A DNA stretch of 64,000 bases from Arthrobacter sp. P2b (GCF_900168295.1 NZ_FVZL01000007.1:1-64000); one strand, 5' to 3'. Shown: positions 42,112 through 51,451, counted from the stretch's first letter. The notes: a model not told the origin generated them from the sequence alone. Numbers and translations are program-made.

Positions 42112-44313
42112 CTACCCGTTGCGCTTCCTGCGCCTGACCAGCGCCATCAGGACTCCCCCGACGGCGATCGCTGCCGCGGCAGCGATCGCAGTCGGCAGCA
42201 GCACCGACGAACCGGTGAAGGCCAGGTAGCCGGCACCCGCCGGGGCACGTGAGCCGTTCCCTGTGTTGGCGAGATCAGCCGGAGGCGTGCTGGCAGCGGG
42301 CGGTACGACGACGGCGGGGGCGCCGTCCGAAGGATCTGCCGGCGCCGCCGGGGCCGGGTCAGCCCGGGCAGGGTCAGCCGGAACGGATGCGGGGTTTGTC
42401 GGCGCTGAGTCGGCGGGAGCAGGTGCCGGATCAGCCGGAGCGGGTGCGGGGTCAGTCGGCGCCGCCGGGGCCGGGTCAGCCGGAACGGGAGCCGGGTCAG
42501 CCGGAACGGGAGCCGGGTCAGCGGGAGCAGGCGGTCCCGGATCAACTGGCGCCGGCGGCTTAGGATCGGACGGTTCAGCCAGCGCAAACTCAAAGCTGCT
42601 TATCCCGGAAACACTGAACCCATTCACAGTTTCCGCGGTAAACCGAAGCGCCTTATCGCCGTCAGGCGCCGGGAAGCTCCAGTTTCCCTCGGTATCAACC
42701 TGGACTTCGAAAGGATCCTCTCCGTCCAGCCTGATCCGGACTTTCGACCCCGCGGCGACGGCGGACGCGGGAGCCGCAGGAACCGTCCCGGCGACACGCT
42801 GCCCCGGCTCATAAGTAGCGCCAGGCGCAGGCGTGGTGACGGTGGGCTTGTTGAGGAAGAGTTCCAGCTCATAGCCGGGCAGGACGGCCAGGCTGTCCCT
42901 GAGGGTTGCGGCGATAGCCATGTTTTGGATGACATTGCCGTTCTCGTCAGGGGTATCCCCTGCCGCATGTGTCCCCACCGCGTAGTTGCCGCTGATGTAG
43001 GGGCCGCCGGAGTCACCACCGCTGGACTGCACGGCGTAGGAGAGGAAGCCGCGGAAGGCGCGAAGGTCTGTGGGGTCGGCCGCGTAGCCGGGGCCTGGAA
43101 CAACAAAGATGCCCACCGCGTCGATCGTCCCGCAGGACCAGAAGGACGACCGCCCGGACCGGCACACCGGCATTCCCGCCACTGGATCCGCGCTGCCGAT
43201 GATCTTCACGTCGGGACCGGGCTCGGACTGGTTGCCCCAGGTACTGGCCGCCGGCAGCGGGTCAATGTCCGGTCGCAGGGACTCGATCACGGAGATGTCG
43301 GTGCCCACGTTCCCGGGATTATCCGGGTCCAGCGGATTTTCGATGATGCGGGAATTGCCCGGGCCACCGTACTGGCTGAACCCAAACCTGCCCAGCAGCC
43401 CTACCTGGTTGAACTGGAATTCCAGGGTCGCCGTTTCGGCTGCACCATCCGACGCGCAGTGTCCCGCAGAGAGGACGGCGGGCAGGCCGGCGGGGTCGAA
43501 GGCAGAGAAGCCGGTGGAGCAGATCCAGCCGGTGTCGGCAATGTAGCCGACTCCCCCGGGAACGTCAGCTTCAGGCGCAAGGGAAGCGCCGCCGTCGAGC
43601 TCCACGTTGGCGTACCGTGCCACGAACTCCGCGGGCGACACCTTTCCGGAACCGGCGGCCGGAGCACTGGCGCGCGCGTCCGACGTCGATTCCGGTGTGT
43701 TGATGCCGCCGGTCCGGATGACAAATTTGCCGTCGGAGGCCACCACGGACTGCAGGCCTTGGGGGCCCACCTCGCGCAGGTACGCCTGGAACAGTTGGTC
43801 GGCGCTCACCGCGAGCTCTGCACCTTCGGTGGAGCGGGACTCCGGTGAAACGCCAGCACCGGATCGCCCAGCCTCCGCTGACGACGCAGGAGCCGGCGCA
43901 GGGGGCGACGCTTCAAGGGCCAGCTCAGGCATCGTGACGGCAAGGGCCGCCACCTTCTCGAGCAGCTCTGCTCCCGACCCCGAGACCACAATCTGCCCGG
44001 CTTCCAGCCTGATGCCGGTGTATCCCGCCACGCTACGCAACTGGCTTGCCGCATCGGCGGCTTTGGCGCCCAGCGCTCCGGCAGCAGCGAACTCCTCCGG
44101 GGTAAGCCCGAGGTCGCGCTGCACCGCTCCCGCAAGCGCACGCTCGGACAGGCCGGAGCCCGAGGCATCCGGACCTTCGGTGTTGGCACCGGCAGGCTGG
44201 CCGGTTGCGGGTTCGCCCGTTCCCCACGCCGGCGGGGCCACATATGCGGACGACGCCAAAACCCCGGCGACGGCGCCCAGCGAGAGGAACCGCCGGAGGT
44301 TGCGTGCCCTCAT
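42112..44313 (-). CDS. S1 family serine protease with cell-wall sorting signal
   Basis: A 733-residue secreted protease. A signal peptide (about residues 1-35, RRFLSLGAVAGVLASSAYV) is followed by a pro-region (about 60-230) typical of alpha-lytic protease-like enzymes. The chymotrypsin-fold domain has His285 in SAGHC, Asp in DISVIES and Ser435 in GDSGGP. A beta domain (about 500-590) and a Pro/Ala/Asp repeat region (PADPAPVPADPAP, about 595-680) follow. The C-terminus has LAFTG (about 697-701), a hydrophobic helix and RRRKRNG, a sortase signal of the LAxTG form used by class E sortases. The ATG at 44313 overlaps the phosphatase stop by 4 bp. Confidence 0.9.
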   Translation of the reverse strand: MRARNLRRFLSLGAVAGVLASSAYVAPPAWGTGEPATGQPAGANTEGPDASGSGLSERALAGAVQRDLGLTPEEFAAAGALGAKAADAASQLRSVAGYTGIRLEAGQIVVSGSGAELLEKVAALAVTMPELALEASPPAPAPASSAEAGRSGAGVSPESRSTEGAELAVSADQLFQAYLREVGPQGLQSVVASDGKFVIRTGGINTPESTSDARASAPAAGSGKVSPAEFVARYANVELDGGASLAPEADVPGGVGYIADTGWICSTGFSAFDPAGLPAVLSAGHCASDGAAETATLEFQFNQVGLLGRFGFSQYGGPGNSRIIENPLDPDNPGNVGTDISVIESLRPDIDPLPAASTWGNQSEPGPDVKIIGSADPVAGMPVCRSGRSSFWSCGTIDAVGIFVVPGPGYAADPTDLRAFRGFLSYAVQSSGGDSGGPYISGNYAVGTHAAGDTPDENGNVIQNMAIAATLRDSLAVLPGYELELFLNKPTVTTPAPGATYEPGQRVAGTVPAAPASAVAAGSKVRIRLDGEDPFEVQVDTEGNWSFPAPDGDKALRFTAETVNGFSVSGISSFEFALAEPSDPKPPAPVDPGPPAPADPAPVPADPAPVPADPAPAAPTDPAPAPADPAPAPADSAPTNPASVPADPARADPAPAAPADPSDGAPAVVVPPAASTPPADLANTGNGSRAPAGAGYLAFTGSSVLLPTAIAAAAAIAVGGVLMALVRRRKRNG

Positions 44314-45029
44314 CGGGCAACTCCCGCTCCGCACAGTGACAGGACGGCGTCCAGCTCATGGGAAGCCAGGCCGTTCCGCAGGAGGAAGTTCCGCGTATCA
44401 AGGGTGCGTACGAAGTCCACCACCGCCAGGCCACGCTGCTCCAGTAGGGGTTCAAGCTCGGCGTCCTCCACGTACCGTTCCCGATCGTGTGGCGGGCCGT
44501 GGGTGCGGTAGCGCTCGTTGATGCCGCGGGCCGCCCGACGGTAGCCCTCCGCGATATCCTGGTCGGAGTCCCCTGCCAGGTCCTGCACCATGGCGGCGAC
44601 CATGCCGCTGCGGTCGCGGCCGGCCGCGCAGTGCAGCACTACGTCGCCACGGCTTGCTGCCGCGGCCAAGGCCTGGAAGACGCCGACGAGCTTTTCCGGG
44701 AAGATCCGGGCATTGTCGGCATAGTACGCGGGGTCGTTGAGGTAGGGGCCAGTGACGGCGGTCAGGCGAGGATCGCCGGGCTCCTCGGTGGGCGCTGCGA
44801 CCACTGCCATGCCCTGAAAGGCCGCCCGGGAGACGACGGGATCCGTGTCCCGGCGCCGCGCTTCCGCTGCGTTCCTAAGGTCAAGAACGGTGCGGATGCC
44901 GGCGTTGTACGCCTGTTGCCATCCCGCCTCCGTCAGCCATTCCCGGCGTCCCATCCGATAGACACCGCCGGCCACATGCCAAGCGTTGACAGCACCATCC
45001 CAGTCCATGGACCTGCCCGGTTTGCTCAT
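44310..45029 (-). CDS. Tyrosine-specific protein phosphatase-like enzyme (paralogue)
   Basis: A 239-residue Cys-based phosphatase. The loop is HCAAGRDRSG with Cys134 and Arg140, and the N-terminal GGVYRMGRREWLTEAGWQQAYNAGIRTVLDLRNAAEA matches the Y_phosphatase3 pattern. It is related to the enzyme at 37625, but shares little outside the loop. The start is either 45029 or the ATG at 45011; neither has a strong site. It overlaps the start of the cell-wall protease gene by 4 bp (ATGA), so the two are co-translated. Why an intracellular phosphatase is coupled to a secreted protease is unclear. Confidence 0.85.
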   Translation of the reverse strand: MSKPGRSMDWDGAVNAWHVAGGVYRMGRREWLTEAGWQQAYNAGIRTVLDLRNAAEARRRDTDPVVSRAAFQGMAVVAAPTEEPGDPRLTAVTGPYLNDPAYYADNARIFPEKLVGVFQALAAAASRGDVVLHCAAGRDRSGMVAAMVQDLAGDSDQDIAEGYRRAARGINERYRTHGPPHDRERYVEDAELEPLLEQRGLAVVDFVRTLDTRNFLLRNGLASHELDAVLSLCGAGVAR

Positions 45030-45189
45030 TCGGACAGCTAATCACATCAGTCACAGGAGCCGCACGTCACAAACAGGTACAGGTTCGCAAAGATGAGTAC
45101 GTGAGGCCGGTGACCGGCGCGGAGGGTAAGCGTACTCTGGCTCCTAGATGATGCCTGAGCCCACAGTTGATGTTCAAAGGAGAACCCCA

Positions 45190-46098
45190 ATGGGAAACAC
45201 AGCAGTACGACGGCGTCACGCAGGTTTTGCCGCCGGCCTCGCCAGCCTGGCAATGGCACTTGGCTTTACCGCCGTTCCCGCAGACGCGGCGCCGCGGCCG
45301 AAGGTTGATTACGTGGCGGTAGGTGATTCGTACACTGCGGGCACCGGGGCGGGCCCCTTCCAATTTTCATTCCCTTGCGATCAGACGCCAGGAGGTTATG
45401 TTGACCTGGTGGGCGCAATGGGCCGGGTGACGCTTATAGCGAACGCTGCCTGTCACGGTGCCCTTTTGAGCCACGAGAGTACAGTTCCCCATTCGCTGGA
45501 CATCCCAAGTGTGCAGGAGCAGATCCAGCGACTCACTGACTCGCTAGCTCTATCAGAAGGCACGGAATTGGTAAGCATTACGGCCGGTGCTAATGACGTT
45601 GGAGTCACCGGTGTCCTCATTGCCTGCCTAACACAACTGCCTGAAGTCTGCCTCTTGCAGGTAAAGGAAGCCGAAACCAGGTTCCTTGAGCTTTATCTAA
45701 ATCTCAAGGAAGCCTACGTCGACATCCAAGGCTCTGCTCCCGAAGCTACTATTGCCGTCCTTGGCTACCCCAGACTGTTCGACCCGAGCAGACCGTTTGC
45801 TGGCGTAGACCCTGCGATATTAAGGACAATCAACGCAGCGATCGATGGTTTGAACACCACCATCGCGAGGGCCGTAGAGGATTCAGAAACTAACGCAGTA
45901 TTTATCGATGTGAACCGGCGTTTCGCCGGACATGAGGTGAATTCCGAAGAGCCGTGGATTTTCTTTTCACCTCCGACCATATCCGACGGAAATCTCGTAT
46001 TCGATGATCGCAACTTCCACCCCACGCCCGCAGGACATCAGGCCTATGCGTCCGCTCTTATCAGCACGATCAAACCGGCGCAATTGGTTCGGCCGTAA
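45190..46098 (+). CDS. Secreted SGNH/GDSL hydrolase
   Basis: A 302-residue lipase/esterase-like enzyme. The ATG at 45190 follows AAAGGAGA. A signal peptide (about residues 1-36, ending near ADA) precedes the SGNH core: block I GDSYTAG (about 45-51), block III GAND (about 136-139) and block V HPTPAGH (about 280-286), giving Ser, Gly, Asn and His. The spacing fits the Streptomyces-type SGNH lipases. Base composition is clearly lower in GC than its neighbours (about 50 percent in the stretch 45541-45600), and A/T-ending codons are common, which suggests acquisition by transfer. Confidence 0.88.
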   Translation: MGNTAVRRRHAGFAAGLASLAMALGFTAVPADAAPRPKVDYVAVGDSYTAGTGAGPFQFSFPCDQTPGGYVDLVGAMGRVTLIANAACHGALLSHESTVPHSLDIPSVQEQIQRLTDSLALSEGTELVSITAGANDVGVTGVLIACLTQLPEVCLLQVKEAETRFLELYLNLKEAYVDIQGSAPEATIAVLGYPRLFDPSRPFAGVDPAILRTINAAIDGLNTTIARAVEDSETNAVFIDVNRRFAGHEVNSEEPWIFFSPPTISDGNLVFDDRNFHPTPAGHQAYASALISTIKPAQLVRP

Positions 46099-46101
46099 TC
46101 A

Positions 46102-46710
46102 CTACCCCCGCTTAGCCAGCCGGTACTCCAGCCCGGCGCGGACCATTGGCCACTCGTGCTCTGGGATCGAGAACACCACAGTGTCCCGCAGGAGTCCGTC
46201 GCGGGTTCGGGAGTGGTTGCGCAGGATGCCGTCCTGCTTGGCCCCGAGCCGCGCGATGGCCTCACGTGACTGGTGGTTGAGCCAGTGCGTGCGGAACTCG
46301 ACCGCCGGGCAGCCGATGGTTTCGAACGCGTGCCGCAGCAGCAGAAGCTTCGAGTCCGGGTTGGTCCCGGTCCCCTGCACGGACGCGGCGTTCCAGGTGG
46401 AGCCGATCTCCACGCGTGGCGTGCCGGCGTCGATGTTCATATAGGTGGTCATGCCGATGATCCTGCCCGGGCCGCCGGTGGCCGGGTCGATCAGCCTCGT
46501 AGTAAAGGGCAGCATGGAGCCCTCCTCCTGCAGGGCGAGCCGCCGCCGGATTTCGGCAGCCATCTCTTCCGGCGCTGGAACGGACGTGTACCAAAGCTTC
46601 CACAGTTCGCCGTCCTTGGCGGCCTCGACCAGGCCGTCGTGGTGTCCGGCGGCCAGAGGCTCGAGGATTACATGGCGCCCGGTCAGGGTAAGGGGTTCAA
46701 GGAAAGTCAC
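46102..46710 (-). CDS. GNAT family acetyltransferase
   Basis: A 202-residue acetyltransferase with FLEPLTLTGRHVILEPLAAGHHDGLVEAAKD at the start and a GxxG-type CoA region spread over VEIGSTWNAASVQGTGTNPDSKLLLLRHAFETIGCPAVEFRTHWLN (about residues 95-143), as in the RimJ-like enzymes of actinobacteria. The start is a GTG at 46710 with TAGGCT 6 nt upstream and no ribosome binding site, hence probably leaderless. It is convergent with the SGNH hydrolase (3 bp between stops). The substrate is unknown. Confidence 0.85.
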   Translation of the reverse strand: MTFLEPLTLTGRHVILEPLAAGHHDGLVEAAKDGELWKLWYTSVPAPEEMAAEIRRRLALQEEGSMLPFTTRLIDPATGGPGRIIGMTTYMNIDAGTPRVEIGSTWNAASVQGTGTNPDSKLLLLRHAFETIGCPAVEFRTHWLNHQSREAIARLGAKQDGILRNHSRTRDGLLRDTVVFSIPEHEWPMVRAGLEYRLAKRG

Positions 46711-46785
46711 TGCACCAGCCTAGGCCCCGCAATCATGGCCGGTTACGCTGGGGGCAGCACCAGGACGACGAGCAAGGGAGTTGAC

Positions 46786-47019
46786 GTGTCAGGAACCAAC
46801 CCGGATCCGGAGGACGACAAGATCACAGGCCTGGAACCGGGCGGCGGAGTCCCTCCCGGCGAAACTCCTCCAGGTGAAGGTTCGGTGGCAGGCACCCGGG
46901 AGCCCAGGCAGTCGGGATCGGGGAAGGCCCAGCAGGTCTTCTGGATCGGTGCCATCGGAGCCGGTGTGCTGCTCTTCCTCCTGTACTTCATCGGTTACAT
47001 CGTGGGCTTCTTCGACTAG
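46786..47019 (+). CDS. DUF6480 family small membrane protein (77 aa)
   Basis: A 77-residue protein. The N-terminal half is hydrophilic with the family string NPDPEDDKITGLEPGGGVPPGETPPGEGSV (about residues 5-34), and the C-terminal half ends in one transmembrane segment (about 52-75, VFWIGAIGAGVLLFLLYFIGYIVGFF). I assign DUF6480 from these features. The GTG at 46786 follows AAGGGAG. It is convergent with the DUF222/HNH gene, 7 bp apart. Confidence 0.75.
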   Translation: MSGTNPDPEDDKITGLEPGGGVPPGETPPGEGSVAGTREPRQSGSGKAQQVFWIGAIGAGVLLFLLYFIGYIVGFFD

Positions 47020-47026
47020 AAACTGC

Positions 47027-48487
47027 TCAGCCGCGGGAGTACAGGATTTGTTCCAAGGCGTCTTCTCCCGGGGACAGCCCAAGGTGCACCAAGTCCGGGT
47101 AGCCGCCCACGGCATCACGCAGCGTTTCCGGCCAGTGTGGTGGTTCCCAGTCCTGGTGTTCGCTTTTGTATCTTCTGCCTGAGGGTGAGATCCAGCCGGG
47201 TGGTTCGTGTTTCGTGGCCGGGGTGGGTGTCCAGCCGCTGGTGTGCCTGAGGCGGTGGTGTTTGCGGCAGGGCTGGCCCAGGTTGCTGATCCCGGTGGTC
47301 CCGCCGTGATGCCAGGCCAACAGGTGGTCTGCTTCGTTGTCCAGGGAGTTGTTGGAACAGCCGGGGAAGGGGCACTTCCCGTCCCTCAAGCGCAGCCACC
47401 GCCGGATAGCTTTGGTGACCCGGTAGCTGGTGCGGCCGATTTCCAGGGGCGCCCCGTCCCGCGGGTCCACCAGCACCCGGTAAAACGAGCCAGCCCCGTC
47501 CGCGACCAGCTTCCGCGCCATCGATGCGGGGATGGGGCCGTAGCCGTCAAGCATCGCCGGTTCATCCGTCAGCCCCATGAGCGAGAACACGGGCACCGTA
47601 ACCAGGACCTCCGCGTGCGGAGTGCGGACCTCCGCAACCATACCGGGGCTCTGCCCGTGCTGCCCGTCCTGTCCGTTGCTGAGGACGGCGTCGGCGAAGA
47701 TGTCGGCGCAGAGCTGGGGCAGGGTGCGGGACTCGTCCGGGCCTTGCAGTCCCCGGGCGAGGGCGGTAGTGCGGTTCCACATCGCCGACGCGGTATCGGC
47801 AGGGAGGTAGGCGTGGAACCAGGCCATCCCGTCCATGTCCGGGCGGTGTTCGACCCGCCGCTCCGCAACACTCCTGGCGTGGCGCTTTTCAAGGGATTCG
47901 GGGTGGTGGCGTTCCCGCCAGATCCGGGCCTTGTGCCGGAACCGGTGCGGCACCAACTCCCCCGGCCCCGCACACCCGCGGGCCGGCCCCGGTGCCTCCG
48001 GCCCCAGAAAGTGCGCCTCCAACGCCGCGGCCCCGGCCCGATCCAGGGTGGCGGTTTCCTCCACCATGGCCTTCGCGTGCGCCCACGACAGGCTCCCGTC
48101 CTGCAACCCCGCCAAGGTCAACGGCAAAACATCGGCCAGCACCTGCGACTGCTCCAGCAGCACACCGGCAGCCCGCGCACCAATAGTCAACACACCCGCG
48201 ACCTCGGCGACCATCGACGCTTCCTGCGCCATCGCCCCGCACGGCACCATGGCCCGTGCCGCCACAGCCTTGGCCGCTTCTGCATACCCTGCGGCCAGAT
48301 GCACCTTCAACGCAGCGGTCCCGGCCTCAAGCCGGGCGACCCCGGCGAGCCCGTCCAGACTCCGATCAGCCTGCTCCCGCAACGGATCAAAACCCTCACA
48401 GGTCCCACGCAGCACAACACCCAGCTCAGCAAGGGACGCCTCAAGGACCTCCAACGCTTCCAATGCCGCCCTGCCCGCCATACCCAC
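47027..48487 (-). CDS. DUF222 / HNH endonuclease protein (13E12-type)
   Basis: A 486-residue protein with an N-terminal DUF222 region (about residues 20-330) and a C-terminal HNH nuclease motif: CPFPGCSNNSLDNEADHLLAWHHGGTTGISNLGQPCRKHHRLRH (about 383-425), where the Cys pairs and His form the zinc/metal site. This is the actinobacterial 13E12 repeat-family architecture, usually in many copies per genome. The start is a GTG at 48487 or the ATG 6 bp later. The function is not established; mobility or defence is often suggested, and here it does not border inverted repeats. Confidence 0.88.
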   Translation of the reverse strand: MGMAGRAALEALEVLEASLAELGVVLRGTCEGFDPLREQADRSLDGLAGVARLEAGTAALKVHLAAGYAEAAKAVAARAMVPCGAMAQEASMVAEVAGVLTIGARAAGVLLEQSQVLADVLPLTLAGLQDGSLSWAHAKAMVEETATLDRAGAAALEAHFLGPEAPGPARGCAGPGELVPHRFRHKARIWRERHHPESLEKRHARSVAERRVEHRPDMDGMAWFHAYLPADTASAMWNRTTALARGLQGPDESRTLPQLCADIFADAVLSNGQDGQHGQSPGMVAEVRTPHAEVLVTVPVFSLMGLTDEPAMLDGYGPIPASMARKLVADGAGSFYRVLVDPRDGAPLEIGRTSYRVTKAIRRWLRLRDGKCPFPGCSNNSLDNEADHLLAWHHGGTTGISNLGQPCRKHHRLRHTSGWTPTPATKHEPPGWISPSGRRYKSEHQDWEPPHWPETLRDAVGGYPDLVHLGLSPGEDALEQILYSRG

Positions 48488-48546
48488 ATCATGACAGGGG
48501 GGTCTGACAATGTGCGGCCGAGGGTCAGGCCACGGCGACGGACAGC

Positions 48547-49437
48547 CTAGCTGGGCCAGTCAAAAAAGCCCTTGCCGGTCTTACGGCCCAGCTCGCCCCG
48601 GGCCACCTTGTCCTTGAGGATCTGCGGCGGGGCGAAGCGCTCCCCCAGGGTGGAGTGCAGGTATTCCGCGATCCCCAGCCGTACGTCCAGCCCCACAATG
48701 TCGGTGGTCTTGAGCGGCCCGGTGGGGTGCTTGTAGCCCAGGACCATGGCGGCATCGATGTCCTCCGCAGACGCCACGCCCTCCTCCACCATGCGCATCG
48801 CCTCCAGGGCGATGGCCACGCCGAGCCGTGAGGAGGCGAATCCGGGGGCGTCATTAACGACGACGGCGGTCTTGCCAAGTGCCTCAACCCACCCCTTTGC
48901 CGCGGTGGCGAGCGCGGGGGATGTCCGTTCGCCGAGCACCACTTCGATGAGCGTGGACGCCGGAACCGGGTTGAAGAAATGCAGGCCCAGGAAGTTCTCC
49001 GGCCGCTTCAGCTCCCGGGCCAGGCCATTAACGGACAGCGATGACGTGTTGGACGCCAGGTACGCATCGTCGGCCAGCCGCTCCTCGATGCCGCGCAGGG
49101 CAGTGACTTTGAGGTCCCAGTCCTCCGGCACGGCCTCGACCACGAGCTGGCGCCCGGCAAAGGCGTCATAATCCACACCCACGGTCAGCCGCGAGACCAT
49201 TTCATCCAGGTTGGCGTCCACCACGCCGCGCTCAATGCTCTTCACAGCCGCCGATTCAACCCGTTCACGCGCGGCTTCGGCAGACTGTTCGTCGCGCTCG
49301 ATGACCAGAACGTCGGCGCCCTTGACCAGGAAGGCGTGGGCGATACCGGCACCCATGCGGCCGCCGCCCAGGACGCCCACCGCTGCGGGCAATCCGGAAT
49401 CTGCGGGCAGGCCGGAAGGAGGGAAGGAGTCGTTCAT
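48547..49437 (-). CDS. 3-hydroxyacyl-CoA dehydrogenase (PaaH/Hbd type)
   Basis: A 296-residue NAD-dependent enzyme that oxidises 3-hydroxyacyl-CoA. The Rossmann motif is VGVLGGGRMGAGIAHAFLVKG (about residues 20-40), the catalytic His is in FLGLHFFNPV and the partner Glu near VEVVLGERTSP; the C-terminal helical domain follows, ending GRKTGKGFFDW. Its ATG overlaps the enoyl-CoA hydratase stop (TGATG), making it the last gene of a three-gene operon. In the phenylacetate pathway this would be PaaH (3-hydroxyadipyl-CoA dehydrogenase); butyrate-type oxidation is the alternative. Confidence 0.9.
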   Translation of the reverse strand: MNDSFPPSGLPADSGLPAAVGVLGGGRMGAGIAHAFLVKGADVLVIERDEQSAEAARERVESAAVKSIERGVVDANLDEMVSRLTVGVDYDAFAGRQLVVEAVPEDWDLKVTALRGIEERLADDAYLASNTSSLSVNGLARELKRPENFLGLHFFNPVPASTLIEVVLGERTSPALATAAKGWVEALGKTAVVVNDAPGFASSRLGVAIALEAMRMVEEGVASAEDIDAAMVLGYKHPTGPLKTTDIVGLDVRLGIAEYLHSTLGERFAPPQILKDKVARGELGRKTGKGFFDWPS

Positions 49438-50225
49438 CAGTTCTTCTTTCCAGGCGTCTTGTCGGCTTTTTTGTCCAGGAATTTCTGCATCCGGTCGAAC
49501 TTGGCCTGTGACTCGAAGAGGATGCCTTGGGCCAGCTGGTCGATCAGGGGGTGGGCCTCCGCCGGGGCATGGAACACGGACTTGGTGATCCGGACAGCCA
49601 GCGGGTCCTGCCGGCCAATGCGGTCCGCCAGGCTGTGTGCTGCGTCCAGGAGGCCAGCCGCGTCATGGATTTCGGTGATGAGGTTGACCGCCAGCGCTTC
49701 GTCGGCGCCAAGTACCCGCCCGGCCAGGAGGATCTGTTTGGCCACGGGTTCCCCCACCAGTTCCTTGAGCCGCCAGCTGGCACCGGCGGCCGCGAGAATG
49801 CCAAGTCCGGTTTCCGGGTTGCCGATCCGGACGTCCGGCGTGCCGATCCGAAAATCCGCGGCGTACGCGAGTTCCGCTCCGCCGCCCAGGCAGTACCCGT
49901 CCAAGGCGGCGATCACCGGCATGGGCAGTTTGGCGATCCGCACGAAGATGGTGGAGTTAATGCCCTGGAGGGCGTCATCCCTGCGCCGCTCGCGCAGCTG
50001 GGCGATGTCGGCACCGGACGCGAAAACGCCGTCGACGCCCGCCAGGATCAGCACCTTGGGGTTCTGTTCCAGGGCGGCGCACACGGTATGCAGTTCATCC
50101 ACCATCTGCTGGTCGATCGCGTTGCGCACCTCGGGCCGGTTGAGCAGCACCACCACGCGGTCGCCGCGTTCCTCCACCAGGAGGGCGTGGAACTTCTCCG
50201 CCGCCAGGTCCACGGCGCCCGGCAT
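49437..50225 (-). CDS. Enoyl-CoA hydratase/isomerase (PaaF-like)
   Basis: A 262-residue crotonase. Visible are NRPEVRNAIDQQMVDEL, the oxyanion-hole segments VFASGADIAQLRER and DGYCLGGGAELAYAADFRIG (about residues 100-120), and the catalytic glutamate region PETGLGILAAAGASWRL. The ATG at 50225 shares a base with the thiolase stop (TGATG); a reading from further upstream within the thiolase gene is unlikely. It lies between thiolase and 3-hydroxyacyl-CoA dehydrogenase. Identity as PaaF is inferred from the operon and the operator at 51514. Confidence 0.9.
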   Translation of the reverse strand: MPGAVDLAAEKFHALLVEERGDRVVVLLNRPEVRNAIDQQMVDELHTVCAALEQNPKVLILAGVDGVFASGADIAQLRERRRDDALQGINSTIFVRIAKLPMPVIAALDGYCLGGGAELAYAADFRIGTPDVRIGNPETGLGILAAAGASWRLKELVGEPVAKQILLAGRVLGADEALAVNLITEIHDAAGLLDAAHSLADRIGRQDPLAVRITKSVFHAPAEAHPLIDQLAQGILFESQAKFDRMQKFLDKKADKTPGKKN

Positions 50226-51451
50226 CAGACTTTCTCCAGCAGCATTGCGGTGCCTTGGCCCACACCAATGCACATGGTGGCGAGGCCCACCTTGGCGTCC
50301 TCGCGCTCCATGCGGCCCAGCAGGGTGATGGCGATCCGTGCCCCGCTGGAACCCAGCGGGTGTCCCAAAGCGATGGCGCCGCCGTCGAGGTTAACAATGT
50401 CCGGTTCCAGTCCAAGCCGGCGGATGCACGCCAGGGACTGAGTGGCAAAGGCTTCGTTAAGTTCGACGGCGGCAAGGTCGCCTACGCTGAGTCCGCTCCG
50501 CTTGAGGACTTTCTGGGTGGCGGGCACCGGGCCGATGCCCATGATTTCCGGTTCGCAACCGGCCGACGCGCCGTCAATGATGCGCGCGCGGGGTGTCAGG
50601 CCGAGCCGCTCAATGGCCGCTTCGGACGCGACGATGATGGCTGAGGCGCCGTCATTGAGGGACGAGGAATTCCCGGCGGTCACCACAGACCCGCCGTGCG
50701 CCACGGGCTTCAGCCCGGCGAGGACGTCCATGGTGGTCCCGGGCCGTGGGCCCTCGTCGGTATCCACTACGGTTTCCGACTTGCGGCCCTTAACGGTCAC
50801 GGGCACGATCTCGTCCTTGAACCGGCCTGCTTCAATAGCCGCCAGGGAACGTTCATGCGAGCGGACCGCGAAAGCGTCGGCGTCCTCCCGGGAGATGTTG
50901 TCAACGCGGGCCACTTCCTCCGCGGTTTCCGGCATGGAGTACGTCATCTTGCCGTCGCGCGACAGCCCGCCGTGCTGGAACTGGGGATTGGTGAAGCGCC
51001 AGCCGATGGAGGTGTCGAAAATATGGCCGGGCTTGGCGAAGGCGCTGGTGGGCTTTTCCTGTACCCAGGGGGCACGGCTCATGGATTCCACCCCGCCTGC
51101 GATCACGATGTCCGCGGCGCCGGCTTTGATCATGTGGCTGGCCTGGATGATGGCGCTGAGCCCAGAGGAACAGAGCCTGTTGACGGTGATGCCGGGGATG
51201 TGAAGCGGCAGCCCGGCCAGCAGGGTGGCCATGCGTGCCACATTGCGGTTCTCCTCGCCGGCACCGTTGGCGTTGCCCAGGATGACTTCATCGATACTGT
51301 CCGGATCAAGGCCCGCACGCTGCACTGCCTCCCTGACCACCAGGGCCGCAAGGTCGTCGGGGCGGACTGACGACAGCGCGCCGCCGTATTTGCCCACCGG
51401 CGTTCGGACCCCGCCAACAAGGAAAGCCTGCGGACCTGCGGTTGCAGCCAT
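50225..51451 (-). CDS. Acyl-CoA thiolase (PaaJ/PcaF/FadA family)
   Basis: A 408-residue thiolase that cleaves 3-oxoacyl-CoA with CoA. The acylated cysteine is Cys94 in NRLCSSGLSAI; the second site is GGAIALGHPLGSSGAR, and the C-terminal catalytic Cys lies in TMCIGVGQGTAML. The start at 51451 follows AAGGGTG. It is the first gene of the thiolase-hydratase-dehydrogenase operon and has a PaaR-type site 63 bp upstream, which fits a role in the lower part of phenylacetate breakdown (3-oxoadipyl-CoA thiolase); a general thiolase role is the alternative. Confidence 0.9.
   Translation of the reverse strand: MAATAGPQAFLVGGVRTPVGKYGGALSSVRPDDLAALVVREAVQRAGLDPDSIDEVILGNANGAGEENRNVARMATLLAGLPLHIPGITVNRLCSSGLSAIIQASHMIKAGAADIVIAGGVESMSRAPWVQEKPTSAFAKPGHIFDTSIGWRFTNPQFQHGGLSRDGKMTYSMPETAEEVARVDNISREDADAFAVRSHERSLAAIEAGRFKDEIVPVTVKGRKSETVVDTDEGPRPGTTMDVLAGLKPVAHGGSVVTAGNSSSLNDGASAIIVASEAAIERLGLTPRARIIDGASAGCEPEIMGIGPVPATQKVLKRSGLSVGDLAAVELNEAFATQSLACIRRLGLEPDIVNLDGGAIALGHPLGSSGARIAITLLGRMEREDAKVGLATMCIGVGQGTAMLLEKV

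Noticed and set aside
47027-48487. DUF222/HNH gene as a mobile intron or insertion sequence
   Set aside because: No terminal inverted repeats or target duplication is visible; it matches the common chromosomal 13E12-type family.
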